This document shows, in pieces, positions 44,664-53,306 of a stretch of DNA of 64,000 nucleotides. The DNA is taken from NCBI RefSeq assembly GCF_000306785.1, contig NC_017955.1:3906001-3970000 (forward strand). The letters are read 5' to 3'. Each line of letters opens with the position of its first letter. The stretch's first letter is position 1. Source of the stretch: Modestobacter italicus. Lineage in GTDB: Bacteria > Actinomycetota > Actinomycetes > Mycobacteriales > Geodermatophilaceae. The notes under the pieces were generated by a model that was not told the DNA's origin, made no database searches, and saw only the letters and a list, made by a program, of their open reading frames with translations. A program made the translations under genes and the position numbers.

Positions 44664-45608
44664 TCAGCTGAGGGCGGGCAGCACCAGCAGGACGGTCGGG
44701 ACCAGCAGCAGGGCCAGCGCGCAGGCCAGCGCGGCCGTGCGGGCCGCGGCCGGCAGCGGGGCGGCCGGCGCCAGCAGCCGCCGCACCCGGACGGCGACCG
44801 CGCCGCCGCTGACCGCGAGCGCCCCGTCCGGCAGCGGACCACCGGCGCCGGCGGCGACCGCGACGATCGCCGCGGCCAGCGTCCGCCGCCGGTCCGGGCC
44901 GGCCAGCGAGCCCAGGGCGACGTCGTCGGCCCGCATCTCGACCAGGTCGCGGACGGCGTCGTGCGCCCGGTCGGCGGCCGGCAGCACCGGCAGCGCCGCA
45001 CGCCAGGCGACGAACGGCAGGAGCAGCAGGTGGTGGTGCTCGGCCAGGTGCGCGCGCTCGTGCGCGACCACCGCGTCGACCTGGGCGCCGTCGAGCTCGG
45101 CGACCATCCCGGAGGAGAGCACCAGCAGCGGCCGGGCGCCGGGGATGCAGAAGGCCACCGGCGCCGGGTGGTCCAGCAGCCGGGTGTCCTCCCCCGCTGC
45201 GGCGGGCTGGACGACCAGCTCCAGCAGCGCGCGGTGCCGCCGCCGGGTGCGGGCGGTGCGCAGCAGCGAGAGCAGCAGCACGCCGAGCAGCTCCAGGGCG
45301 AGGACCGCGGCCAGGGTCTGGGCGACCCAGTGGTCGCCGCGCACCGGCTCCTCGGGCGGCGCCCCGGTGGACCAGTGGGTGACCCAGTGCCACCACGCCT
45401 CGGGCAGCGAGTGCCCCCACGGGGCCAGGCCGTGCGTCAGCAGCGCGCCGATGATCGACAGCCCGCCGGCCAGCCCGATCGCCTGCCAGCAGACCAGCGC
45501 GGCCAGCGGGTCGCGCTGCGGCCAGCCGGCGCGGGCGAGCGCGGCCGGCACCGGCCAGGCCAGCAGCGCGGCCAGCAGGCCCAGCGCCAGCGCGGTCGCG
45601 GGCAGCAC
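44664..45608 (-). CDS. M56-family membrane metallopeptidase (BlaR1/MecR1-like, sensorless)
   Basis: A 314-residue protein. Two N-terminal and several further membrane segments surround a zinc peptidase motif HERAH (in VVAHERAHLAEHHH), with the downstream acidic ligand in VRDLVEMRADDVAL. There is no extracellular penicillin-binding domain, so beta-lactam sensing of the BlaR1 type is unlikely. GTG at 45608 is chosen, 25 bp after the BlaI-type stop; there is no strong ribosome-binding site. It probably cleaves or inactivates the BlaI-type repressor in response to an unknown membrane or envelope signal. Confidence 0.82.
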   Translation of the reverse strand: MLPATALALGLLAALLAWPVPAALARAGWPQRDPLAALVCWQAIGLAGGLSIIGALLTHGLAPWGHSLPEAWWHWVTHWSTGAPPEEPVRGDHWVAQTLAAVLALELLGVLLLSLLRTARTRRRHRALLELVVQPAAAGEDTRLLDHPAPVAFCIPGARPLLVLSSGMVAELDGAQVDAVVAHERAHLAEHHHLLLLPFVAWRAALPVLPAADRAHDAVRDLVEMRADDVALGSLAGPDRRRTLAAAIVAVAAGAGGPLPDGALAVSGGAVAVRVRRLLAPAAPLPAAARTAALACALALLLVPTVLLVLPALS

Positions 45609-45633
45609 GGTCAGCGGGTCGCCGGTCGGGCGG

Positions 45634-45999
45634 TCAACGCGCCGCGGCGTCGTCCCCGGCGCCGGCCAGCAGCGCGCGCAGCATCCGCACCTCGTCGGCG
45701 CCGACGCTGCCGACGAAGCGGGCCAGGGCAGCCTGCCGGTCACCGGCCTGGCCGAGCACCTCGTGCATCAGCTCGGCCACGTGCTCCTCGCGGGTGCCCA
45801 CGGCGCGGAACTGGCGCGGCCGGGCGTCGTCGTGGGCGACGAAGCCCTTCTGCTCCAGCCGGGTCAGCACCGTGTGCACGGTGGTCAGCGCCAGGCCGCG
45901 GTCGGCCAGGTCCTCCTTGAGCTGGGTCGCCGTGCGCGGGCCGCCGACGGCCCACAGGTGCTCCAGCACGGAGCGCTCCAGGTCCCCCAGGGTGTTCAT
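45634..45999 (-). CDS. BlaI/MecI/CopY-family repressor
   Basis: A 121-residue winged-helix repressor. LGDLERSVLEHLWAVGGPRT and ATQLKEDLADRGLALTTVHT form the DNA-binding part. RLEQKGFVAHDDARPRQFRA is the wing, and a C-terminal dimerisation helix follows (LARFVGSVGADEVRMLRALL). The ATG at 45999 has AGGAG 5 bases upstream. It is co-transcribed with the M56 protease gene, and is divergent from cydA across two perfect TTCTAC-N5-GTAGAA dyads. Control of cytochrome bd by this repressor is a strong inference. Confidence 0.92.
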   Translation of the reverse strand: MNTLGDLERSVLEHLWAVGGPRTATQLKEDLADRGLALTTVHTVLTRLEQKGFVAHDDARPRQFRAVGTREEHVAELMHEVLGQAGDRQAALARFVGSVGADEVRMLRALLAGAGDDAAAR

Positions 46000-46032
46000 C
46001 GATCTCCTGTCGGCCAGCTCACACGGCGCGTC

Positions 46033-46049
46033 TTCTACAAAGCGTAGAA
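46033..46049. promoter_or_regulatory. BlaI-type operator 1
   Basis: TTCTAC-AAAGC-GTAGAA, a perfect 6-bp inverted repeat with 5-base spacer, 34 bp upstream of the repressor ATG. It contains the TAC-N5-GTA core typical of BlaI/MecI-family sites. Confidence 0.8.
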
Positions 46050-46055
46050 CTGCTC

Positions 46056-46072
46056 TTCTACTCGGCGTAGAA
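46056..46072. promoter_or_regulatory. BlaI-type operator 2
   Basis: TTCTAC-TCGGC-GTAGAA, identical arms to operator 1, with centres 23 bp apart (about two helical turns). It lies 42 bp upstream of cydA. Two dimers could bind the same DNA face and shut both divergent promoters. Confidence 0.8.
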
Positions 46073-46113
46073 AGGAACGTGTCGATCGTACGACAGCAAC
46101 CGAGGAGGTAGCG

Positions 46114-47667
46114 GTGGACGTGCTGGACATCGCCCGCTGGCAGTTCGGGATCACCACCGTCTACCACTTCCTGATGGTCCCGCTGACCATCGGCCTGGGG
46201 ATCCTCGTGGCGGTCATGCACACCATGTGGGTGCGCACCGACAAGCCCGAGTGGCTGCGGATGACCCGCTTCTGGGGCCGCATCTACCTGATCAACTTCG
46301 TGCTCGGCGTGGCCACCGGCCTCGTGCAGGAGTTCCAGTTCGGGCTGGCCTGGAGCGAGTACAGCCGCTTCGTCGGCGACGTCTTCGGCTCCCTGCTGGC
46401 GCTGGAGGCGCTGCTCGCCTTCTTCCTCGAGTCGACCTTCCTGGGCCTGTGGATCTTCGGCTGGGGCCGGATCCCGAAGAAGGTCCACCTGGCCACGCTG
46501 TGGGCCGCGGTCATCGGCTCGATCGTCAGCGCGTACTTCATCATCGCGGCCAACAGCTGGATGCAGCACCCGGTCGGGGTGGTCACCGACGACGCGACCG
46601 GCCGGCCGCAGCAGGTCGACTTCCTCGCGGTGCTGACCAACAACACCGCCCTCGCCGCGTTCAGCCACACCATCGTCGCCGCGCTGATGGTCGCCGGCGC
46701 CGCGCTGGTCGGCGTGGGCCTGTGGCACCTTCGCAAGCGGAAGCTCGCCGGCGCCCCCACCACCGACGTCGACCACAGCGTGTGGCGCCGCTCGGTGCGG
46801 CTGGGCGGCTGGGTCTCCATCGCCGCCTTCATGCTGACCGCGGTCACCGGCGACGTGCAGGGCAAGCTCATGTACGAGCAGCAGCCGCTGAAGATGAGCT
46901 CGGCCGAGGCGCTGTGCACCACCGAGGCGCCCGCCCCGTTCTCGATCTTCGCCTTCGGCAAGCTCGGCTCCAACGAGTGCGACGACGTCCACTCCTGGAC
47001 CGTGCCCTACCTGCTCTCCTACCTGGCGCACGGCGACTTCTCCACCGCCGTCCCCGGTGTCAACGAGCTGCAGCAGGAGTACGCCGCGGCCTACGGCGCC
47101 ACCTACCCCGACGACCCGAGCTTCGGCGACAAGGCCGGCGAGCCCATCGACTACACCCCGGTGCTGGCCGTCACCTACTGGAACTTCCGGCTGATGATCG
47201 GCATGGGCATGCTGTCGGCGGGCGTCGGGGCCTACGCGCTGTGGGCCACCCGCCGCGGCCGGGTGCCGACCAACCCGCTCGCCGTCTACGGCTCGCTGGC
47301 CGCCGTCGCCGCCCCGTTCGTGGCCAACGCCGCCGGCTGGGTCTTCACCGAGATGGGCCGCCAGCCCTTCGTCGTCTACCCGAACCCCGACGTCCCGCGC
47401 GCCGACCAGGTGTACTTCTTCACCGCCCAGGCCGTCTCCCCCGGCGTCAGCGCCGGGGAGGTGCTGACCTCGCTGAGCACGCTGACCGTGCTCTACGGCG
47501 CGCTCGCCGTCGTCGAGGCGTGGCTGCTGGTCCGGTTCGTCCGCCGCGGCATCACCACCGGCGACGGCGCCCCGACGCCGGGGCACACCCCCGAGGGGAC
47601 GCCGGACGACGACCTGCCCGGCGGCCGGGACCAGACCGACGACGACGTCCTGTCCTTCGCGTACTAG
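46114..47667 (+). CDS. cydA: Cytochrome bd oxidase subunit I
   Basis: A 517-residue nine-helix quinol oxidase subunit. Haem ligands H18 (VYHFLMV) and H185 (FSHTIVAA) and the Met in RLMIGMGM are present. E98 and E106 (EALLAFFLEST) match the proton-path residues of the E. coli protein minus one. The Q-loop is short and carries two cysteines (C268, C289), the pair that forms a disulfide in mycobacterial-type enzymes. GWVFTEMGRQPF is the usual C-terminal signature. GTG start with GAGGAGG upstream. The first gene of the cyd operon, probably controlled by the adjacent BlaI-type repressor. Confidence 0.96.
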   Translation: MDVLDIARWQFGITTVYHFLMVPLTIGLGILVAVMHTMWVRTDKPEWLRMTRFWGRIYLINFVLGVATGLVQEFQFGLAWSEYSRFVGDVFGSLLALEALLAFFLESTFLGLWIFGWGRIPKKVHLATLWAAVIGSIVSAYFIIAANSWMQHPVGVVTDDATGRPQQVDFLAVLTNNTALAAFSHTIVAALMVAGAALVGVGLWHLRKRKLAGAPTTDVDHSVWRRSVRLGGWVSIAAFMLTAVTGDVQGKLMYEQQPLKMSSAEALCTTEAPAPFSIFAFGKLGSNECDDVHSWTVPYLLSYLAHGDFSTAVPGVNELQQEYAAAYGATYPDDPSFGDKAGEPIDYTPVLAVTYWNFRLMIGMGMLSAGVGAYALWATRRGRVPTNPLAVYGSLAAVAAPFVANAAGWVFTEMGRQPFVVYPNPDVPRADQVYFFTAQAVSPGVSAGEVLTSLSTLTVLYGALAVVEAWLLVRFVRRGITTGDGAPTPGHTPEGTPDDDLPGGRDQTDDDVLSFAY

Positions 47668-47679
47668 GGAGAGCTGACC

Positions 47680-48696
47680 ATGGACCTGCAGACCGTCTGG
47701 TTCGTCGCCGTCGCGGTGCTCTGGACCGGCTTCCTGCTGCTCGAGGGCTTCGACTTCGGCGTCGCCGCGCTGCTGCCGGTGCTCGGCCGCCGCCCCGCCG
47801 ACCGGCACCTGATGCTGCGCTCGATCGGCCCGCTGTGGGACGGCAACGAGGTGTGGCTGATCACCGCCGCCGGCGCGGTCTTCGCCGCCTTCCCCGGCTG
47901 GTACGCCACCTGGCTGCCCGCCCTGTACCTGCCGTTCGTGCTGGTGCTGGTCGGGCTGATCGTCCGGGCGGTCGCCTTCGAGTGGCGGCACTCCCACCAC
48001 ACCGCGCAGTGGGACACCACCTGGACCCACGTCATCACCGCCGGCTCGCTGATCGCCTCGCTCGGCATCGGCGCCGCGCTCGGGGCCACCACGCTGGGGC
48101 TGCCGATCGACGCCGACGGCACCCGGGTCGGCGGCGCGTTCGCCGGGCTCGGCTGGTCGGCGCTGCTGGGCGCGGTCGCCGTCCTCGGGTTCTCCCTGGT
48201 CCACGGCGCGGTGTTCCTGGCGCTGAAGACCGACGGCCCGGTGCGGCTGGCCGCCCGCGCCTTCGCCCGGCGCTGGGCGCCGGTGGCCGCGCTGCCGCTG
48301 CTGCTGTGGGCGCTGCTGGTGCAGCTGCGGTCGGGCACGGTGGCCACCGCGGTGCTGCTGCTGGTCGCCGCGCTCGCGGTGCTGGTCGCATGGGCGCGGA
48401 TCCGGGTCGATCGGGAGGGCCAGGCCTTCGCCGCCTGGGCGGTGGTGCTGCTCGGGTCGGCGGCCACCGTGTTCGGTGCGGCCTACCCGGTCGTCGTCCC
48501 CTCGACGATCGACCCCGCCTTCGACGTCACCATCGCCACCGCCTCGGTCAGCGACTACACGCTGACCGTGATGACCTGGGCGGCCGGCGTCGGGCTGCCG
48601 GTCGTGCTCGGCTACCAGGCCTGGACCTACTGGGTGTTCCGGAAGCGGCTGACCGCCGAGCCGGAGACGCCGCACGCGGAGCAGGTCCCGGCATGA
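47680..48696 (+). CDS. cydB: Cytochrome bd oxidase subunit II
   Basis: A 338-residue membrane protein with LLEGFDFGVAALLPVLGRRP in the first helix region, and PLWDGNEVWLITAAGAVFAA, FEWRHSHHTAQWDTTWTHVI and YTLTVMTWAAGVGLPVVLGY, all family signatures. It forms the heterodimer with CydA in the membrane. ATG start with GGAGAG upstream, 12 bp after cydA. The cydDC start overlaps its stop by 4 bp. Confidence 0.96.
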   Translation: MDLQTVWFVAVAVLWTGFLLLEGFDFGVAALLPVLGRRPADRHLMLRSIGPLWDGNEVWLITAAGAVFAAFPGWYATWLPALYLPFVLVLVGLIVRAVAFEWRHSHHTAQWDTTWTHVITAGSLIASLGIGAALGATTLGLPIDADGTRVGGAFAGLGWSALLGAVAVLGFSLVHGAVFLALKTDGPVRLAARAFARRWAPVAALPLLLWALLVQLRSGTVATAVLLLVAALAVLVAWARIRVDREGQAFAAWAVVLLGSAATVFGAAYPVVVPSTIDPAFDVTIATASVSDYTLTVMTWAAGVGLPVVLGYQAWTYWVFRKRLTAEPETPHAEQVPA

Positions 48697-51600
48697 GCTC
48701 TCCCGGGCGCGGGCCGCTGGGCGCGCTCGCCGGGGTGCCGGGGCTGATCGGCGCGCTGGCGCGGGCCGCGGTGCTGGCGCTGGTCCAGACCGCCGGCGTG
48801 GTGCTGCTGGCCGCCGGGCTGGCCCGGGCGGTGGCCGACGTCGCCGCCGGGACGACGCCCGGCACCGCGCTGCTGGTCGCGCTCGGCGGGGCGGCGGTCC
48901 GGGCGGCCGGCTCCGGGCTGGGCCAGGTGCTGGCCGCCCGGGACGCCCGGCGGGCCGAGGACACCCTGCGCCGCCGGCTGCTCACCCGGCTGCTCGACGG
49001 CGAGGGCGAGGCGGCGGCCGCGGCGGGCGGCACCGGACCGGCCGCCGTGCTGGCCACCACCCGGCTGCACGACCTCGGCCCGGCGCTGGCCACCTACCTG
49101 CCCACGCTGGCCCAGACCGCCGTCGTCCCGCCGGTGCTGCTGGTGGTCCTCGGCGTCACCGACTGGCTCTCCGCGCTGCTGGTCGCGGTCACCCTGCCGC
49201 TGGTGCCGCTGTTCATGGCCCTGGTCGGGCTGCACACCCGGGACGAGACGGCCGCGGCCGCCCGCGCGCTGGACCGGATCGCCGGGCACGTCGCCGAGCT
49301 CGTCCGCGGGCTGCCGGTGCTGGTCGGGCTCGGCCGCGCCGCCGACCAGCTCGCCGCGCTGGCCGAGCTCGGCGAGGCGCACCGCCGACGCACCCTGGCC
49401 ACGCTGCGGATCGCGTTCCTCTCCGCGCTGGTGCTCGAGGTGCTGGCCACGCTGTCGGTCGCGCTGGTCGCGGTGACCGTCGGCGTCCGGCTCACCCACG
49501 GCACGATGGAGCTGGACGTCGCCCTGCTCGCGCTGCTGCTGGCCCCGGAGGCGTTCGCCCCGCTGCGCGCGCTCGGCTCGGCGCACCACGCCTCCGAGGA
49601 CGCCGCCGAGGCCGCGGCCGCCGCCCGCGCGGCGCTCGCCACCCCGGCGCCGCGACCGGTCGTCGGCGAGCTCCCGGCCGGCCGGCCGCGCGGCCTCACC
49701 GTCGAGGACCTGACCGTCACCTTCCCCGGCCGCGGCGGCCCCGCGGTGGCCGGCGCCTCGTTCACCGTGGACCCCGGGGAGCTGGTCGCGCTGCGCGGGC
49801 CGAGCGGTTCGGGCAAGTCGACCGTCCTCGCCGTCCTCGCCGGGCAGCTGCTCGACGGGGCGGCGGCCCGGGTCGGCGGCACGGTGCTGCGGCCGGCCGA
49901 CGTCGCCGTCGTCCCGCAGTCCCCGACCACGGTCGCCGACACCGTCGTCGACGAGCTCCGCCGGCACGCCGGGGACGTCGACCCCGCGCGGGCCACCGAC
50001 CTGGCCGACACCGCGCTGGACTGGGTGCAGGGCAGTCACCTGCGCGAGCGGGCCTGCCGCACCCTCTCCCCCGGCGAGCTGCAGCGGGTCGCCCTGGCCC
50101 GGGCGCTGGTCCGGGTGCAGCGCGGCGCCCGGGTGCTGCTGCTGGACGAGCCGACCGCCTCGCTGGACGCGGACTCCACCGCCGCGGTGGCCGAGCTGCT
50201 GCTCCGGCTGCGCGGGTCGCTGTGCACCGTGCTGGTCACCCACGAGCCGGCGCTCGCCGCCCTGGCCGACCGCACCGTCACCCTCCCCGGCCGCCCGGCC
50301 CTCCCCCCGCCTCACCCCGCCCCGCTCACCACCCCCGCCCCCGAGACCGCTGCCATCCCGACCGGTGCCGGTTTCGGCGCCGAAACCGGCGCGGGGTTCG
50401 GCGCCGAAACCGGGGCCGTGAACGCGGGTCCGGCGGACGGCGGGCTGTCGTGGCCGCGGCCGGCGGTGGTGCGGGCGGTCACCGCGGGCGCTGCCTCCAG
50501 CGCATTCGGGATCGCGCTCACCGCGGTCTCCGGCTGGCTGATCGTGCGCGCCGCCGAGCAGCCGCCGATCCTCACCCTGATGGTGGCGATCGTCGCCGTG
50601 CGGGCCTCCGGGCTCGGCCGGGCGGTGCTGCGCTGGCTCGAGCGGCTGGCCACCCACGACGCCGCCTTCCGGCTCGCCTCGACCACCCGGCTGCGGCTGT
50701 GGCGCGCGCTGGTCGCGCAGGGCCCGGCGGCCGACCGGACGCCCGGTCGCGCGCTGGCCCGGCTGGTCGGGGACGTCGGGCTGCTGCAGGACCTCTCGGT
50801 GCGGGTGGTCGCCCCGCAGTGGGTGGCGGGCGTGGTGCTCACCGGGACGACCGCGGTGCTCACCGTGCTCGACCCGCGCGCCGGCCTGCTGGTCGCCGCC
50901 GTGCTCGCCGCCGCGGTGCTGGCCACGGTCGGCGTGCACCGCTGGGCGGACCGCGGCGTCGCCCGGTCCGCAGCCGAGCTGCAGACGGTGACGCTGCGGG
51001 AGACCACCGCCACCCTCGAGGCGGCCGGCGACCTGCGCGCCCACGGGCTGGCGGCGGGTGCGGCCGACCGACTCGACGCGCTGGGCCGCCGGCAGGGCCG
51101 GGCCGCCCGCGCCGGTGCCGCGGCGGCCGCGCTCGGCGACGCCGTCGCGGTGCTCGCCACCGGGGCGGCCGCCGTGCTCGCGCTGGCCGCCGGCTCCGCC
51201 GCGGTGCAGGCCGGCCGGCTGGACGCCCCGGTCGCCGCCGTCCTCGCCCTCGCCCCGCTGGCGCTGCTCGAGCCGCTCACCGCGATCGGGGCGGCCCGGC
51301 GCTCCCGGACGGCCTGGCGCGACGCCCGGTCCCGGGTGGAAGCCGTGCTCGCCGAGCCGGTCGCGGCCGACCCGGCACCCGCGGACCGGGTCGCCGCCCC
51401 GGCGCCGGTGCGCGAGCTCGCCACCGAGCAGCTCACCGCCGGCTGGCCCGGCCGCCCGGCCGTCCTCACCGACCTGGACCTGGTGGCCACCGCCGGCTCC
51501 GGCTGGCTGGTCGTCACCGGGCCGTCCGGCTCGGGCAAGTCGACGCTGCTGTCGGTGCTGATGGCCGCGCTCCGGTCGACCTCCGGCGAGTACGTGCTCG

Positions 51601-52106
51601 GCGACGGCCGCCGACCCGTGCCCACCGACCGGCTGACCCGCGCCGACGTGCAGGCCGCCATCGCCTGGTGCCCGCAGGACGCGCACGTCTTCGACGCACC
51701 GGTGCGCGCCAACCTGGCGCTGGCCCGCCCGCGGGGCGAGCTGGCCGGCCCGGACGGCGAGCAGGCCATGCGGAGCGCGCTCACCGCCGCCGGGCTGGGC
51801 CCGCTGCTGGCCGACCTGCCCGCGGGGCTGGACACCCCGGTCGGCGCCGGCGGCACCTCGCTGTCCGGCGGCGAGCGGCGCCGGCTGGCCGTCGCCCGCG
51901 CGCTGCTGGCCGACCGCGACGTCGTCCTGCTCGACGAACCCACCGCGCACCTGGACCCGCCGACCGCCGCGGCCCTCGTCGCGGACCTGCGCCGGGCGCT
52001 GGCCGGGCGGCTGGTCGTCTGCGCCACCCACGACCCGGCGGTCGCCGGCGAGCAGGACACCGTGCTGGCACTCGCACCCTCCGCACCGGCACCGGCGCAC
52101 CGCTGA
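48693..52106 (+). CDS. cydDC: CydD-CydC fused thiol-reductant ABC exporter
   Basis: A 1137-residue protein joining two full ABC half-transporters. The CydD half (1-~540) has six membrane segments, Walker A GPSGSGKST near 370-378 and signature LSPGELQRVALARAL near 458. The CydC half (~580-1137) has Walker A GPSGSGKST near 943, CPQDAHVFDAPV and LSGGERRRLAVARALL. The linker (~556-575) contains a doubled GFGAETGA. CydDC exports glutathione or cysteine-type thiols and binds haem; it is needed to mature cytochrome bd. Fused CydDC is known in actinobacteria. The ATG overlaps cydB by 4 bp. Confidence 0.94.
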   Translation: MSSPGRGPLGALAGVPGLIGALARAAVLALVQTAGVVLLAAGLARAVADVAAGTTPGTALLVALGGAAVRAAGSGLGQVLAARDARRAEDTLRRRLLTRLLDGEGEAAAAAGGTGPAAVLATTRLHDLGPALATYLPTLAQTAVVPPVLLVVLGVTDWLSALLVAVTLPLVPLFMALVGLHTRDETAAAARALDRIAGHVAELVRGLPVLVGLGRAADQLAALAELGEAHRRRTLATLRIAFLSALVLEVLATLSVALVAVTVGVRLTHGTMELDVALLALLLAPEAFAPLRALGSAHHASEDAAEAAAAARAALATPAPRPVVGELPAGRPRGLTVEDLTVTFPGRGGPAVAGASFTVDPGELVALRGPSGSGKSTVLAVLAGQLLDGAAARVGGTVLRPADVAVVPQSPTTVADTVVDELRRHAGDVDPARATDLADTALDWVQGSHLRERACRTLSPGELQRVALARALVRVQRGARVLLLDEPTASLDADSTAAVAELLLRLRGSLCTVLVTHEPALAALADRTVTLPGRPALPPPHPAPLTTPAPETAAIPTGAGFGAETGAGFGAETGAVNAGPADGGLSWPRPAVVRAVTAGAASSAFGIALTAVSGWLIVRAAEQPPILTLMVAIVAVRASGLGRAVLRWLERLATHDAAFRLASTTRLRLWRALVAQGPAADRTPGRALARLVGDVGLLQDLSVRVVAPQWVAGVVLTGTTAVLTVLDPRAGLLVAAVLAAAVLATVGVHRWADRGVARSAAELQTVTLRETTATLEAAGDLRAHGLAAGAADRLDALGRRQGRAARAGAAAAALGDAVAVLATGAAAVLALAAGSAAVQAGRLDAPVAAVLALAPLALLEPLTAIGAARRSRTAWRDARSRVEAVLAEPVAADPAPADRVAAPAPVRELATEQLTAGWPGRPAVLTDLDLVATAGSGWLVVTGPSGSGKSTLLSVLMAALRSTSGEYVLGDGRRPVPTDRLTRADVQAAIAWCPQDAHVFDAPVRANLALARPRGELAGPDGEQAMRSALTAAGLGPLLADLPAGLDTPVGAGGTSLSGGERRRLAVARALLADRDVVLLDEPTAHLDPPTAAALVADLRRALAGRLVVCATHDPAVAGEQDTVLALAPSAPAPAHR
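50368..50419. repeat. Doubled palindrome within the CydD-CydC linker
   Basis: Positions 50368-50389 form a perfect 22-bp palindrome centred on TTCGGCGCCGAA. A second imperfect copy follows at 50395-50415 with the same 12-base core. They encode the repeated GFGAETGA linker at the fusion point. Confidence 0.7.
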
Positions 52107-52158
52107 ACCGCCCCCCCCCCGGCGTGCGGCGACCCCGCCGGTGGAGGAACGTGGAGGG

Positions 52159-52893
52159 GTGGACCTCGTCGCTCGCTTCACCGCGACCCTCGCCGCCCAG
52201 GCGGGGGCCGGGGACGACGGGCACCTGCTGCCCGGCCGGCTGGCCCGGGCCGCCGCCGAGGCGCTGGGCGTCGACGGCGCGGGGCTGAGCCTGCTGGCCA
52301 CCGAGACCGGCCGGTCGCCGCTGGGCGCGAGCTCGGCAGAGGCCGCCCGGGCCGAGCGGCTGGAGTTCACCGTCGGCACCGGCCCGTGCCTGTTCGCCCA
52401 CGAGACCGGCCAGCCGGTGTTCGTCGTCGAGGAGGACCTCCGCCGGCGCTGGCCGGTCTACGCCGACCTGCTGGTCGACGAGACGCCGTTCCGCGGCATC
52501 GCCTCGCTGCCGCTGCGCTCGCCGCTGACCCGGGTCGGCGCGATGAACCTCTTCTTCGTCGACGCCGCCGAGGTGCCCCGGCTGGACGTCTTCGCGGCGC
52601 TGACCGTCGCCGACCTGGTCACCTCGGCGCTCACCGACGCCCTCGTCTGGTCCTCCTGGACGGCGGAGAGCGGCCCGGAGTGGCTGCACAGCCCGCCCGC
52701 CCGGCGCCGGGCGGTGGTGTGGACGGCGGTGGACCGGACCAGCGGCGCCCTCGAGGTCGACCCCCCGGAGGCCCTCGCGCTGCTCCGCGGCTACTCCTAC
52801 TCCGCCGGCCGGTCGGTGGACTCCGTCGCGGCGGACCTGGTCAGCGGCCGGCTGCGACCCGCCGACGTGCTGGGCCGGCCCGGCGAGGGCTGA
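52159..52893 (+). CDS. GAF-ANTAR domain regulator
   Basis: About 244 residues. Residues ~10-160 form a GAF domain (LARAAAEALGVDGAGLSLLA; TVGTGPCLFAHETGQPVFVV; FRGIASLPLRSP). Residues ~185-240 look like a shortened ANTAR domain (ALALLRGYSYSAGRSVDSVA, then ADLVSGRL). ANTAR domains bind RNA hairpins and cause antitermination; the first helix here is poorly conserved, so RNA binding is unproven. GTG 52159 has GGAGGA at a good distance; GTG 52141 is possible. Only 34-52 bp follow cydDC, so it may belong to the cyd transcript. Confidence 0.75.
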   Translation: MDLVARFTATLAAQAGAGDDGHLLPGRLARAAAEALGVDGAGLSLLATETGRSPLGASSAEAARAERLEFTVGTGPCLFAHETGQPVFVVEEDLRRRWPVYADLLVDETPFRGIASLPLRSPLTRVGAMNLFFVDAAEVPRLDVFAALTVADLVTSALTDALVWSSWTAESGPEWLHSPPARRRAVVWTAVDRTSGALEVDPPEALALLRGYSYSAGRSVDSVAADLVSGRLRPADVLGRPGEG

Positions 52894-52924
52894 ACCGTCG
52901 CCGGTGTGCGGCACGCTGGGCGGC

Positions 52925-53299
52925 ATGGCCCAGCCCACGGTCGAGGAGTTCCTCGCCGACCTGCAGCACCCCCGTGCCGACGACGTCCGCCGGATCCGCG
53001 CCGCGATCATGGCCGGCAACGCTGAGCTCACCGAGCACGTGAAGTGGAAGGCGCCGAGCTTCTGCTCCCGCGGCGTCGACCGGGTCACCTTCCGGCTCTT
53101 CCCCACCGACCACCTGCAGCTGGTGTTCCACCGCGGCGTCACGCCGCAGGACACCGAGGGCTTCGAGTTCGGCGACGACGCCGGGCTGCTGCGCTGGGTG
53201 GCGCCCGACCGGGCCGTGCTGACCCTCGGCGACCCGGCGGAGGTCGCGGCTCAGCAGCAGGCGATCGTCGCGCTGGTCAACCGCTGGGTCGCGGTCTGA
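52925..53299 (+). CDS. DUF1801 domain-containing protein
   Basis: A 124-residue YdhG-like protein. The start MAQPTVEEFLADLQHPRADD leads to AELTEHVKWKAPSFCSRGVD and RLFPTDHLQLVFHRGV, which are DUF1801 features. The fold is a small alpha/beta domain often found in actinobacteria; function unknown. ATG 52925 fits the family; a GTG 7 codons upstream has no better support. It converges on the YiiX-like gene with a 7-bp gap. Confidence 0.85.
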   Translation: MAQPTVEEFLADLQHPRADDVRRIRAAIMAGNAELTEHVKWKAPSFCSRGVDRVTFRLFPTDHLQLVFHRGVTPQDTEGFEFGDDAGLLRWVAPDRAVLTLGDPAEVAAQQQAIVALVNRWVAV

Positions 53300-53306
53300 G
53301 CCGGCG

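Noticed and set aside
44664-45999. BlaI/M56 pair as a beta-lactam resistance sensor
   Set aside because: The M56 protein is 314 residues and lacks the extracellular penicillin-binding domain, and no beta-lactamase gene is nearby. The operators face cytochrome bd genes.
46227-48692. Frame continuous with cydDC extending upstream through cydA and cydB
   Set aside because: It is out of frame with both genes and Arg/Gly/Pro rich. The ATG at 48693 overlapping the cydB stop is the natural start of cydDC.
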